In this document: piece by piece, positions 1 through 9,373 of the stretch
Layout: every line of letters begins with the position of its first letter
Position numbering within the stretch: the stretch's first letter is position 1
DNA from: Cenococcum geophilum 1.58
Taxonomy: Eukaryota; Ascomycota; Dothideomycetes; Gloniales; Gloniaceae
Assembly: GCA_001692895.1 (NCBI GenBank)
Contig: KV748189.1
Coordinates: forward strand, 2,178,432-2,242,431
Reading direction: 5' to 3'
DNA length: 64,000 nucleotides
Position numbers and translations under genes: made by a program
The notes under the pieces: model-generated
Told to the model about the DNA's origin: nothing
Databases searched by the model: none
The model's input: the letters and a program-made list of their open reading frames with translations, nothing else

Positions 1-305
1 TAAGGCGAATTACGGGTATAAGCTAAGAACATCGTTGTTACTATAATAAGTGAAGAAAATAAGTAGCACAGCTAAAGAAAGGATAAAGACGTTAATAAAT
101 CTTTATATAGACCTTATAGAATTAGTAAAGAAAGTATAGGAAAGAATAAAAAAGTACTATAATACTAAGAGATCTAAGGGACTAGATCTTAAGGAGGGAG
201 ATAAAGTATAGCTACTACATAAAAATTTCAAAAGTTAATAACTAAGTAAAAAGTTAAACTATGTTAGACTAGGACCTTTTAAAATTATATAAAGAATTTC
301 ACTAG
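1..305 (+). mobile_element. Ty3/Gypsy D1, integrase C-terminal fragment
   Basis: This is the C-terminal part of a Gypsy integrase, entering from the left edge. Its first ~65 bases match 58042-58106 (Gypsy D2) apart from transitions. The degraded plus-strand reading gives the integrase tail pattern that follows the catalytic core (GDKV..L, then KLNYVRLGPFKI). Stops occur at TAA/TAG where Q or W is expected, as after RIP. The element is interrupted at 305 by element B and resumes at 1909-1923 and 7929, where its reading frame continues into a chromodomain. It is a dead copy. Confidence 0.8.
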
Positions 306-478
306 TGTTCAGATCACGGTGGGGGGGGTTTTTGGTTTTAATCGATTTCTTCTATTTATCTTCCTTCTACTTCTACAGGTGGAATTTGATGGATCTCCTG
401 AGCTCGCTTAGCTCACGTAGTAAACCCAATTGGTTACAAGCAACCGTGTCTACTATATTACAGAACCTTATTCAGACA
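306..478 (-). repeat. LTR of element B (left; 3' LTR in element orientation)
   Basis: This 173-bp repeat is nearly identical to 1731-1903. It has TG...CA ends and follows the target duplication ACTAG directly. Differences from the other LTR are G/A transitions only. Confidence 0.85.
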
Positions 479-646
479 CTGGCAACAACTAGGAAATAAG
501 AGAAAGAATAAAAAGTACCGTGCCCCGATTGACTAAGTCGCTTATACTACCCTCCTTATCTCCTGTTCTCTCTACCCATTCGGTGGCCTATAGCTTAATC
601 GTATTCGTGTCGTTTCTGGGGACTTTAACTGCTGAAATTGCTAAAT

Positions 647-1504
647 CTACTGCGGTTGTTGTGGCTGTTCGGGAGGTCTTGGATATGCAGAGTACTGGGG
701 GTACTTAGGGACGCCGGCTCGGAGGCAGTAGTTTTCGAAGATTTTAAACTTAAAATCAAAGTTGTCTTGTTCACCAGAGTACTTAACTTCGTCCGTATAG
801 AGCTTAGCTAAGTTAGTAATCTCTCTTCCAAAGCTTCCTTGTAGGGCGAGCTGGTCTGTGGCTTGGGTCGCAGTCGGGGTTGGAGTTGCTGAGGTTGATA
901 GGGTATTTGATGGTTGAAAAGCTTGAACGGGGGCAGTCGGTAGTGATGGTAGAGCTAGGGTAGGGTCGTTGGTAGGGCCGTCAGTAGGGCCGTTTGTAGG
1001 GCCGTCGGTAGGGCCGTCGGTAGGGCCGTCGGTAGAGCCGTCGGTAGGGTTGTCGGTAGGGCCGTCGGTAGGGTCGTCGGTGTGGCCGTCGGTAGGGTCG
1101 TCGTCGGTAGGGTCGTCGTCGGTAGGGTCGTCGTCGGTAGGGTCGTCAACAGAGTCGTCGGCAGGCCATTTTGAAGGAGTTGGTTCGTGAATAGTTACTA
1201 AAAGGCCGTCTGCAATTGACTTCCTTGCCTCCTTCCGTACGTATACTCCGTTATTACGGAGGTAATCCCTGATCTTCTTCAATCGATCCTTGCCAAGGTC
1301 GTTAAGTATTTCCCTTGTAAACGACTCAAAGTCGTCAATAAAGCTCTCCCATAAGTCGAATCCCTTCCATCCATTCTCCTTGTATATCGATAAACGCCAA
1401 TTAACGAATGCTTTGACTTCCTTAATGTCGGTTACGGTTGCATTGATTCCAGTCTCCCATTTTTCGGTATCCGTCGCGGAGGTAGCCATCGTGGGGGTAG
1501 CCAT
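647..1504 (-). CDS. gag-like protein of element B
   Basis: An ATG-initiated 285-residue ORF, the only long open frame in the left block. It resembles fungal Copia gag proteins: an N-terminal helical region with a DLWESFIDDFESF segment and a RNNGVYVRKEAR segment (both with counterparts in the degraded gag of Copia A), a low-complexity acidic PTD repeat at about residues 115-180, then the gag-type block ITNLAKLYTDEVKYSG. After residue ~255 it loses similarity to the Copia A gag and runs into a Pro/Gln tail, probably the joint of a large internal deletion. The stop is TAG after a run of CAG/CAA codons and a second TAG follows two codons on, so the end may be RIP-made and the original frame longer. 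Role, if expressed: particle structural protein. Confidence 0.7.
   Translation of the reverse strand: MATPTMATSATDTEKWETGINATVTDIKEVKAFVNWRLSIYKENGWKGFDLWESFIDDFESFTREILNDLGKDRLKKIRDYLRNNGVYVRKEARKSIADGLLVTIHEPTPSKWPADDSVDDPTDDDPTDDDPTDDDPTDGHTDDPTDGPTDNPTDGSTDGPTDGPTDGPTNGPTDGPTNDPTLALPSLPTAPVQAFQPSNTLSTSATPTPTATQATDQLALQGSFGREITNLAKLYTDEVKYSGEQDNFDFKFKIFENYCLRAGVPKYPQYSAYPRPPEQPQQPQ
958..1160. repeat. 12-15 bp minisatellite inside the B gag ORF
   Basis: A run of units close to GGCCGTCGGTAG, with 15-bp variants containing GTCGTCGTC near 1100-1145. It encodes DGPT/DDDPT repeats on the minus strand. Because the units are multiples of three without stops, a second minus frame (LPTALPT) and a plus frame (VGPSVGPS) are open as well; those are by-products. 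Confidence 0.85.
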
Positions 1505-1720
1505 TTTGGTTCCGCAGTTGATTCGACAGTCAGACTAGAAGCGTGGAAACGACCACAAACTAATTGTTCTGAAGGCGTGATGGACGCAGGTTAGAAGCGC
1601 GAGTAGCCTCACAAACTGGCCTTTGGGCTTAGCAAGCAGTACTTTAATTCTTAGCCTTCGACGAGAGGTCTAGAGAATTAGGTAGTGCCTCTCTTCGTTA
1701 TACCTTGCTGATCTGTGCGG

Positions 1721-1730
1721 CACTGATCAG
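1721..1730 (-). other. Putative primer-binding site of element B
   Basis: Directly inside the 5' LTR (right LTR, minus orientation) the sequence reads CTGATCAGTG. Copia A has CTGATTAGTA at the same position, identical except for transitions, so a conserved primer site is likely. I could not match it to a named tRNA. Confidence 0.4.
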
Positions 1731-1903
1731 TGTTCGGATCACGGTGGGGGGGGTTTTTGGTTTTAATCGATTTCTTCTGTTTATCTTCCTTCTACTTCTA
1801 CAGGTGGAATTTAATGGATCTCCTAAGCTCGCTTAGCTCACGTAGTAAACCCAATTGGTTACAAGCAACCGTGTCTACTATATTACAGAACCTTATTCAG
1901 ACA
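1731..1903 (-). repeat. LTR of element B (right; 5' LTR in element orientation)
   Basis: A 173-bp direct repeat of 306-478, followed by the duplicated target ACTAG at 1904-1908. Confidence 0.85.
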
Positions 1904-1923
1904 ACTAGTTATATTTAAGTTAA

Positions 1924-2094
1924 TGTCGGTATACTCGTATTATTAACGTGCGCGAATATCACTGTGTTGCGATACGTATGCGGTGTTGAAGTTGGTAGTT
2001 ATTGTTGTCTAAAAGTAAGGGGTTGCTCTAAGGTCAGGTTAGCTAGCCTTGCTTCGTGGTTTCGTAACTATATTATATAACTAACGTTCCAACA
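1924..2094 (-). repeat. LTR of Copia A (left; 3' LTR)
   Basis: A 171-bp repeat matching 7753-7923, preceded by GTTAA. Terminal inverted bases are TGTTGG/TGTCGG-like with RIP changes. Confidence 0.9.
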
Positions 2095-2389
2095 CTAGAG
2101 TAACTCTAAAAAGAAGGCTAATCTACTCTAAAGTTAAGCTTACTTCTAGACTATTTGTAGCGTATATATAATAGCTGGAGATCCAATTAATACACAGTAG
2201 CTTCTACGCTCCTTTTATAGGTCCGTAATTATATAACCCGTGTTATAGCTTATATAAATGCCTCTAAACCAAAGCTTATAGAATACTGTATTATATAACG
2301 CTAAGCTAAATCTAAGTTCGTTCGTTCAACCCATCCTATAACTTATAGGTCGATTCGGTTTATATTAATAAGTTATTAAAGAGCCGCGC

Positions 2390-5300
2390 AGGGTTTTCCC
2401 TTTATCATGGCGTTAGCAGGGTTGGCCTCTCCGTTAATCTATTTTACCTCTATAATCTATCTCCATTTATAGGCTTACCGGAGGCACATTACATTAATTA
2501 TTAGGCGTTTTTCTTAGGTAGTTCTAAGTCGTACTAGACAGTTATATAAGGACTTAAAGTTAGTACAAAGTATAAGTGGGAGGTTAATTTATAAGATCTT
2601 GTCTACTATAGACTTAATCGCAACGCTAATGTTAAAGCTATAGGCCGTACCGTAGAGTTTAGAAGCTAGTACGCTCTAAGTAACTCTTTTGTATTTAACT
2701 AAGCTCCAATAAACAATATTGGCCTTCTTTATAGCATCAGCTAGTACGATAACGTAGCCGATCTGCGAAGAAAGGTCCTTATTATTGGCAAATAACTCGT
2801 CCGTAAATACTAGTAGCTATAGGGTTTTAATATCTAACTTGATAAACTTAAGGCCTCTATTAGCGTTCTCGATTTGCCAGTTTAGACGCTTATTTAACCA
2901 TTTTGCGTCTTCCTTATTAGGGTTAATTACCTAGGCGGTAAAGGATAAATTAAATAAGGCTTCTGGCTAGTAAACTAAAGCGATATATACACCTCTAGCA
3001 CGTTAAGCGATATACTGGTCCTTTAGGGTTAAGGTTCTTATAGCTTCTCTTAATCCCATACTTATGGCAAGTTTGGTGCTAATCGTACTAAGGTTTATAC
3101 ATTGTCGTTCTTAAGTAAGCGTAATACTCCCGTTAGTTAGTAGCTAAATAACTCTACCGTTAAACTTAATGGGCGTATTAACAGTAAGTTATTCCTGTTC
3201 CTTAGCCGTAAACTTAGCCTTATATAGCTCGTTTTACTCTGCGTTTATAAAGGTCTTATTTACTAGAAATAGAGTATTGTTAGTTTATAGGCCTACAATG
3301 CTAAAGGGTTTGTTGCTCTGTAGGAAATAGGGGTCGTATATAGACTGGTCTATTTACAACTGTTAGATATAATGCAAGTAATATATCTTAAACTAGTAGT
3401 TACTGGCTTCTGGTACTCTATAAAGTGGTTTTATAACCTTTAAAACGGAGGCCTCGTTAATCCTAAGTTGCTTAATTAGCTCGTGCGGAGGTCGTACGTA
3501 AAACTCTTAATTTAGTGTAGTGGTTGATTGTACGTAGGCCTATAAAATGTCTTAGAGGTAAAGTTGTGTCTGTAGAAGCTTTATGGCGGCGATATAAAGA
3601 ATTAGTCGTTGGCTAACTCGTTAAATGGTTAGTAATTAGGTAAGAACCAGTTCCTTTTCTAAGTCGTTATAAGCTTACACGACTAGTTAGGATTTCTTAA
3701 AGGCCTTATTAGTTCCTTTATTTTTAATCTCGTTAATAAATCGCGAATTAAAGAGTTATACGCCTTGTGGTATATCCGTAAGTCTTACGATCTTAAAAAC
3801 TCCTTTCCTAAGTAGACTAGTAAGCTCCCTCTATTAGGAGGCGCTAAATTAAGTACTAAATTAACTGTTATCCTGTAGGTAGATGGTAATGTTAGTTATG
3901 GCCATAAGTAGAGGGTATTTACGAGGGCGTCCTCTGCCTTATTTTGGGGGTTGTTGCTAAACTTTAGTAGGTCTCTCTGGGATAGTCTTAGGAAGGACTA
4001 ACCTAAATAGAGGTTTAGGTGGCGATTCCAGTCCGATAATTTGCTCCTGCGGTTTAGTTGCTTAAAGGTAGGGTTTTATAACCATAGATTAAAAGACTAT
4101 AGGTCTACTAGACAGCTTAATAGTATATATTTTACCTTTAACGGTAAGTAAGGTAAATGGCCCGTCCTAATAGCCGCTTTAGCTAGTGTTTCCTTCTCTC
4201 TAGACTAAAACGGGCGAATTTAGTGGGAGATTATAAATCGCATTAGCATTAGGTCCGTTTCGCATATTTAGCGCATTAGTAATCTATCGTTTAGTTTATA
4301 GCTTCTATATCTCTACTATAGCCTTTTTAATTGCGGCAGCGCGTTATATAACTATAGGGGATGGTATATTAGATTTAACTATTTAGGGGTAGGCTCTAAA
4401 GACTAGAAGTATAGGAACTAGTCCTTTAGGGCTAGCTAAATCGTTAATTGCTTTAAACGCCATTTGGAGTCCCATCTCCTTATTAATTTTAGGGATTTTA
4501 GTTATAATAATCTGGTAGGCTCGCCGTAGTAGACTATAGTAGCGCTCTACTATTCTAATGGAGTTATATACTTTAACCGGTACTCCCTTTATACTAATTC
4601 CTATAATAGTAGCGTATTACTTAAATTCCTTACTAATAAAGTTCTTTCTAGCGTCGTGGGTAATTAGGTCTAGTAGCCCTAAGTAGATATTAATCTAGCA
4701 TATCCGTAGAACGTCCTATATATGTTTAGCGCTAATGTCTTATAGCCATCTACCGGCTTAAAATTATATTCCTTTATTAATAATGTATAGAAGGGGTGAT
4801 CCGCTAATATACATAATGTCAACGATAATATTATAGTTAAAATTAATATTGTCTTATAGGGTAAAGCGGAATCTACCTAGTAATTTACTAAACTTCTAAT
4901 AGTAGTAGCAGAACTTAGTTAGTTGCTTAATGGCCATTCTATTAGTTTCATGGCCAGCATAATAGAGTAGCTTTTGCAATTTCTCAACTAAGGGATATCT
5001 AAATCGGCGATGTAGGCGCCGTAGCTCTATATCTGTTAAGTAGTAGGGGTTCGCGTTAAAGGATTTAGATAAATATAACTATAGTAATAAGTTTTATAAG
5101 AGAAATGGGTAGCCAAACCGTTATACTACTAGCACTTTTTTAGTATAAGTGATGACAACGTTTCTAAGGTTGTTGTAGTAGATTTAGAGTCTATCTATAT
5201 CCGCTAAACAGAGCAAGAAGGGGGTATCCGCATGGATAATATAAAACTATATCTTGCCTATAGGGGTGGCAACGTCCGTAGTTCTAATAGAGGTAGTAAT

Positions 5301-7400
5301 TCTAATACTAAACTGCACGTTAACTTATCCTTTGGTTAAGGTATTAAGTCTTATAAATTAGTCCGCGTTCTATAGTGCCTAGAATTGTCTATAACCGGCC
5401 GTAGACTTCTTTAACATATTAGTATTAATTATAATTCCTATAAATACCGTAGAAGTATAGCGTAAAGCGGCGGTTGTTGTGTTATAGTTAAACGGGTCAG
5501 TTTCTATAGTAGGTTCCGTAGAGGTTATAGTAAGTAAGTAAGCGTAAGCCTTATTGGCTAGTTCTACGCTTATAGAGGTTGCTTCGTCTATAGTAAGAGT
5601 CCTAAATAATATAAAGTAGTAGCCGTTAGGGTCTTCTAATTCTTCCTTGCTATTATTATTATTAGGGTTTTTATTAGCGTCTGTATCTAGCACGAGAGCT
5701 TTAAAAGTCTTATTACACTTATTATTATCGTCTCCTTTATAGTAGACAGTGTATTATCTAAAGCGTTCTTTAAAGTTACCGTTGCGGCCCTTATTATTAT
5801 TGAAACGTCTTTTATACTTATCTCTAGAACGGTTCCGCTCCTCCTCTATATATTTCTATAAGCGGCAGCTCTCCTTTTAGCAAACGTAGTACTTGGCCTT
5901 TAGGGATCTAACAGTATTTTGTCTATAGGAGCGGGTTCGGTCACAGCTATTATGGGTGTCACGGCGGTATATGCAATCCATAAAGTAGGCTCCTTAAGAC
6001 GGTCTTATTAAGGCCTAGGAAGGGTGTTCCTTCTCCTATATAACTATAGAAGATTATAACTTACTAATTAACTAGGAGAGATCTTTAAAAGGGTTGGAAA
6101 TGGCGATACGGCATACTGGTACTCCTTAGTAAGCGGTAACTAGCTTATTTGTAAGGAAGAGGTCTATACGGAACTCTAGGTGTAACCCATAGCGATATTT
6201 TAAGAGCTTATTAATAAGTAGTTAGAAACTCTAATAGATTTACTTATTAGGGTTTTCGTTAATAATTTCTTGGAAGTTAATAGCGTTCTATTTAGTAAGG
6301 TTTCTCCAATAGTACTCTGGTCCTTTAAAGAAGTAACGTATATAGTTGCATACCTTAGTAAATAATCTAGTTAGAAGGCTGCTATTATAGTAGTAATCCT
6401 AAGCAAGTCCCTTTAGTATAGTTAGGAATGCAGTTATATAGCCTTTAGAAGGTAGACTAGCTCTCTTATAAATATTATAGAAGATAGTTAACTTAAAGTT
6501 AAAGCTATTACTTACTCCATCGTACTTCTAGCCGTCCGTATAGATCTTAGCAATAGTAGCTACCTCTTTACTATATATAGGCAAGTGCATAGTAGGATCG
6601 GTATTAGCAGTACTAGGGTAAAGATACTAGGCGAGAGGAGCACTAGGTAAGGTAGGAGCAGTTACTAAAGGGAGGGTAGAGGCAGTTGCCGTAGGCAATA
6701 ATTACTAATTCTACGTCTGTAGGAGTTAAGTAAGGAGGGTAAGTAGTTAATCTTAGGTAGAGGTAGGTGCAGCTTGCTATTAGGTAGCAGTTGGTGCAGT
6801 TTGCTAGGGTATAGATATAATAGCTAGTTAGGGTGTTATAGGGGTAGGTATTTGCGTTCTAGGTGTTATAGCCGTAGCTATAGGCTGAATCACAGGCGTC
6901 GGAGGTAGTGGGGGTAGTTAATGGTTTATAGGCGTCGGTACCGTATAGGAAGGTAGTAGGCTATAAGAGGGGGTTGTAGGAACTAAAGAGGCTATAACTA
7001 ACGGGGGTATAGCTTAATTTGATGTTAGAGCTGTTTATATAGAGTTAAGTTGTTTTTATAATGCTACTATAATTATAGGGCTGATTTCTTTAAGAGCTCC
7101 TGTGATTTCCTTATCTATCCATTTATAAGGTTCTTCCTCTTAGAGGAGGTTGAATAGTGCTTCTGAGATTAAATATCTATTATTATACCTTCCCACATAC
7201 ACTCCCCTCTTAAGTAGATAAATGCGTAATTTTGCTCTTATATCGATTTGCATGCNTCTAAAATCCTCAATAGTAAAGCCTTTAAATTCCTCCTTAAATA
7301 CTGTCCATAATGTGTAGTCTATAAAGTTCTCCTATATATATATATAGACCTTCATTTCTACGTATTCTCCTAATTCATCTTTTATAGCATTTACTATGTC
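2390..7400 (-). pseudogene. Copia A gag-pol polyprotein, RIP pseudogene
   Basis: Reading from 7400 down: gag (about 7400-5900) with the GVYVGRYNN and YSKEVATIAKIYTDG segments; protease near 5380-5700, where the expected D-T/S-G reads N-T-N in the longest surviving open stretch (5379-5693); integrase zinc-binding region about 4900-5100 (HRRFRYPLVEKLQKLL, then CYYY for the second metal pair) and core; reverse transcriptase about 3300-3950 (FYVRPPHEL; VPEASNYQFK); and RNase H with the Copia tail KSLYNCLVRLRTTQEKR about 2450-2560. Dozens of TAG/TAA stops stand where Q or W belongs. It makes no protein. One ambiguous base is at 7255. Confidence 0.88.
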
Positions 7401-7740
7401 GATCCCGTCCCCGTGCCTTAAGATCTTCTCGGCCCATTTAGAATCCATTTTTAGAAGGGAGGTCTATAGGTTTAAGGTTAAGGTCAAGGTTAAGGTCGGA
7501 GTTAAGGTTAAGGTTTGTATACGTTTCTACAGCCGTAGGGCCTATAGAATGGTTCTTAGTAAGGCTGCTATTCTCTTAGCGATCTATTATATTAGCTGTA
7601 AAGCCAGTACAAATTCTCTTAAGCGTAAGTAGAAGTCGTAGTCTTCTCCTTTAATAAAACAGATAAGAACTAGGCGATTATAAACTGTTTCCAGTACTAC
7701 TTCTTAAGCGCTAGCTATTACGTATTTCCTAATCTGTACG

Positions 7741-7752
7741 TCTACTAATCAG
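7741..7752 (-). other. Putative primer-binding site of Copia A
   Basis: Immediately inside the 5' LTR the minus strand reads CTGATTAGTAGA, matching the same site in element B apart from transitions. Confidence 0.35.
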
Positions 7753-7923
7753 TGTCGGTATACTTATATTATCAACGTACACGAATATCACTGTGTTGCG
7801 ATACGTATGCGGTGTTGAAGTTGGTAGTTATTGTTGTCTAGAAGTAAGGGGTTGCTCCAAGGTCAGGTTAGCTAGCCTCGCTTCGTAGTCTCATAACCAC
7901 ATTACATAACTAACGTTCCGACA
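7753..7923 (-). repeat. LTR of Copia A (right; 5' LTR)
   Basis: A 171-bp repeat of 1924-2094, with TGTCGG start and CCGACA end, followed by target duplication GTTAA. Confidence 0.9.
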
Positions 7924-8229
7924 GTTAAACCTACTAGCCAAAATAAAGATCTACCCTATATAGTATATTGTAATGCTAGAGCCAGTATATAGGAATGTTA
8001 AGCTACTAGTTTATAAAGCAGACATATATAGAGGATAAGAAGAAGATAAATAGTAAGTTTTAAAGATCGTTAGTTATAAGGACATTGATAATAAAATATG
8101 GTATAAGGTAAAGTAGATAGGCTATATTAAGACTACTTAGGAACCACTAGAAAATTTAAAAAATGCTATAGAAAAGGTATAGGAGTATTAGAAGAGATTA
8201 GGTTAGGCAGTATTAATAAAAAAGGATTA

Positions 8230-8947
8230 CTAAAAAAATAAGTCACCTAAGGGGGACCTAAGAAGAGCAGTTGCCGAGCTACTTGGATTTATTTCCTTCT
8301 CTATTAGAGGAGAATCCGTTCTTTTATTGCTAAGTTCCTATAAACCTTATTTTATAAGTTTCCACTCCTTAAAACGAACCTTCTTACGCACCTTTTTAAG
8401 ACGGATTAGTTGAGTGAACGCCACTAGATAAGACTTAAGGGCCCATTACTAAGTATTGGCAGCCTCCCGTTTAGCATCCTAAGAATAGCGTAATTTAGTA
8501 AAAGTAATAGACAGTTTATTATCTAGCTGTATAGCAGTAGATTAAATATAAGACCTTAAGATAAATTAATTAGGGAACTAGACGACTATTAAGAGTAATA
8601 GGTCGCGTATATTTAGTATTAGAGGTAAAGCGAACGTTATAGGACGAATAAATATTCGCTTTAGTACACTCTAAGCAAAAAAACGGTTGCCGCGAAGATA
8701 GGTTCGCTAACATAATATAAACTAACCCTTTTTTTAAACAGCGAGAATACGGAGATAGTATAATCTCACTAAGAGATAATATCGCAGTAATAGTGCGAAT
8801 ACGACGAGCGGTTAAAGAAGAAGAAATTACTTTAGGTATAATAAGTAATAATATTAACTAAATTAATTAGACGGATATTACACCTCTAGTAAATAACTTG
8901 GAGATATTAGGAATCTTTAAGGACGAAGATAAAGAGGAGGGAGATGG
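8230..8947 (-). pseudogene. Antisense ORF in Gypsy D1 with paired CxxC motifs
   Basis: The minus strand between the D1 pol end and its 3' LTR has a coding-like reading broken only by TAA/TAG stops at places where Q or W would fit, plus one probable frame change near 8530. At about 8685-8745 it reads YSRCLKKG followed by CLEC 24 residues after that first Cys. The Y is a TAT, one transition from Cys, so the original pattern was probably C-x2-C...C-x2-C. The C-terminal half is basic and helical (LIRLKKVRKKVRFKEWK), ending at a TAG at 8230-8232. Small fungal proteins with a CSRC...CxEC finger and a helical tail are familiar from databases, but I cannot name this one. No start codon is clear. It could be an accessory protein of the element or a captured host gene. 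Confidence 0.5.
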
Positions 8948-9373
8948 TATTACGGACGCTTTAAGTACAATGTTATAACTACTTAGGGAAGAGTTAGAAG
9001 AAGCTAGTTAGTTAATTTAGGCACAGTCTAGGATAGAGCCAATAGAGCTATATGACGAGGAATGGTAACCAAGGTTATGTAGGGTAATCTATATAATCTA
9101 TACGATCTATAGGATCTGTAATAGAGTAGATAAAGCATACGTATATTATATATAAGAAGGATTTTATAGAAGTATAGTTATATATTTAAGGACCCTTAGT
9201 CCCTACCTAGATAGTTTCTTCCTTATAGTAATTCTTAGAATATAATTAGAGTTAATCTGTTAGGCAACTACTCTACTAGTTATTATTACATTGTTGACTT
9301 TTGTACTTGCATTTCCTACACACTTAGCCTAATAATAAGCCTATTGTAGTTCTTGCTATAAGGTTCCATTACA
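8948..9373 (+). repeat. 3' LTR of Gypsy D1
   Basis: This matches 51891-52317 (5' LTR of Gypsy D2) along its whole length apart from mostly transition differences. The start TATTACGG is probably a mutated TGTTACGG, and the end is CCATTACA. Confidence 0.82.

Larger units (their letters stand above)
306..1903 (-). mobile_element. Short gag-only Copia-like LTR element (B)
   Basis: Two 173-bp direct repeats beginning TGTTC and ending AGACA flank a ~1.25-kb interior, and the 5-bp target duplication ACTAG sits at 301-305 and 1904-1908. The interior carries a minus-strand gag-like ORF and no protease, integrase, reverse transcriptase or RNase H, so it would need enzymes from a relative. It is GC-normal and mostly free of RIP, unlike everything around it, which suggests a late insertion into Gypsy D1. 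The two LTRs differ at about four positions by my alignment, all G/A. The gag-like ORF resembles the degraded gag of Copia A, but the LTRs differ, so B is a relative and not a simple deletion of A. Confidence 0.85.
1924..7923 (-). mobile_element. Copia-type LTR retrotransposon A, RIP-destroyed
   Basis: A 6.0-kb element with 171-bp LTRs, TGTCGG...CCGACA ends and target duplication GTTAA at 1919-1923 and 7924-7928. The coding order on the minus strand is gag, protease, integrase, reverse transcriptase, RNase H, the Copia/Ty1 order. By hand alignment its LTRs differ at about 15 of 171 positions, all transitions, which is the RIP signature. It sits inside Gypsy D1, 15 bp from the target site of element B. 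Confidence 0.92.
7929..9373 (+). mobile_element. Ty3/Gypsy D1, 3' part with chromodomain and LTR
   Basis: This continues the integrase interrupted at 305. At 7930-8010 the plus strand reads the region leading to a chromodomain (KIYPIYYIVMLEPVY). A chromodomain follows at 8060-8200, with the hallmark YKVKWIGY, TTWEPLENL and a C-terminal EYWKRLG-like helix. This identifies D1 as a chromovirus. In this family the chromodomain is thought to steer integration to marked chromatin, which fits its nesting in repeats. A ~720-bp stretch after pol holds an antisense ORF (separate entry), then the 3' LTR. Confidence 0.85.

Noticed and set aside
969..1190. Plus-strand and second minus-strand ORFs in the B element repeat
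   Set aside because: By-products of a stop-free 12/15-bp minisatellite; no domain and no independent start context.
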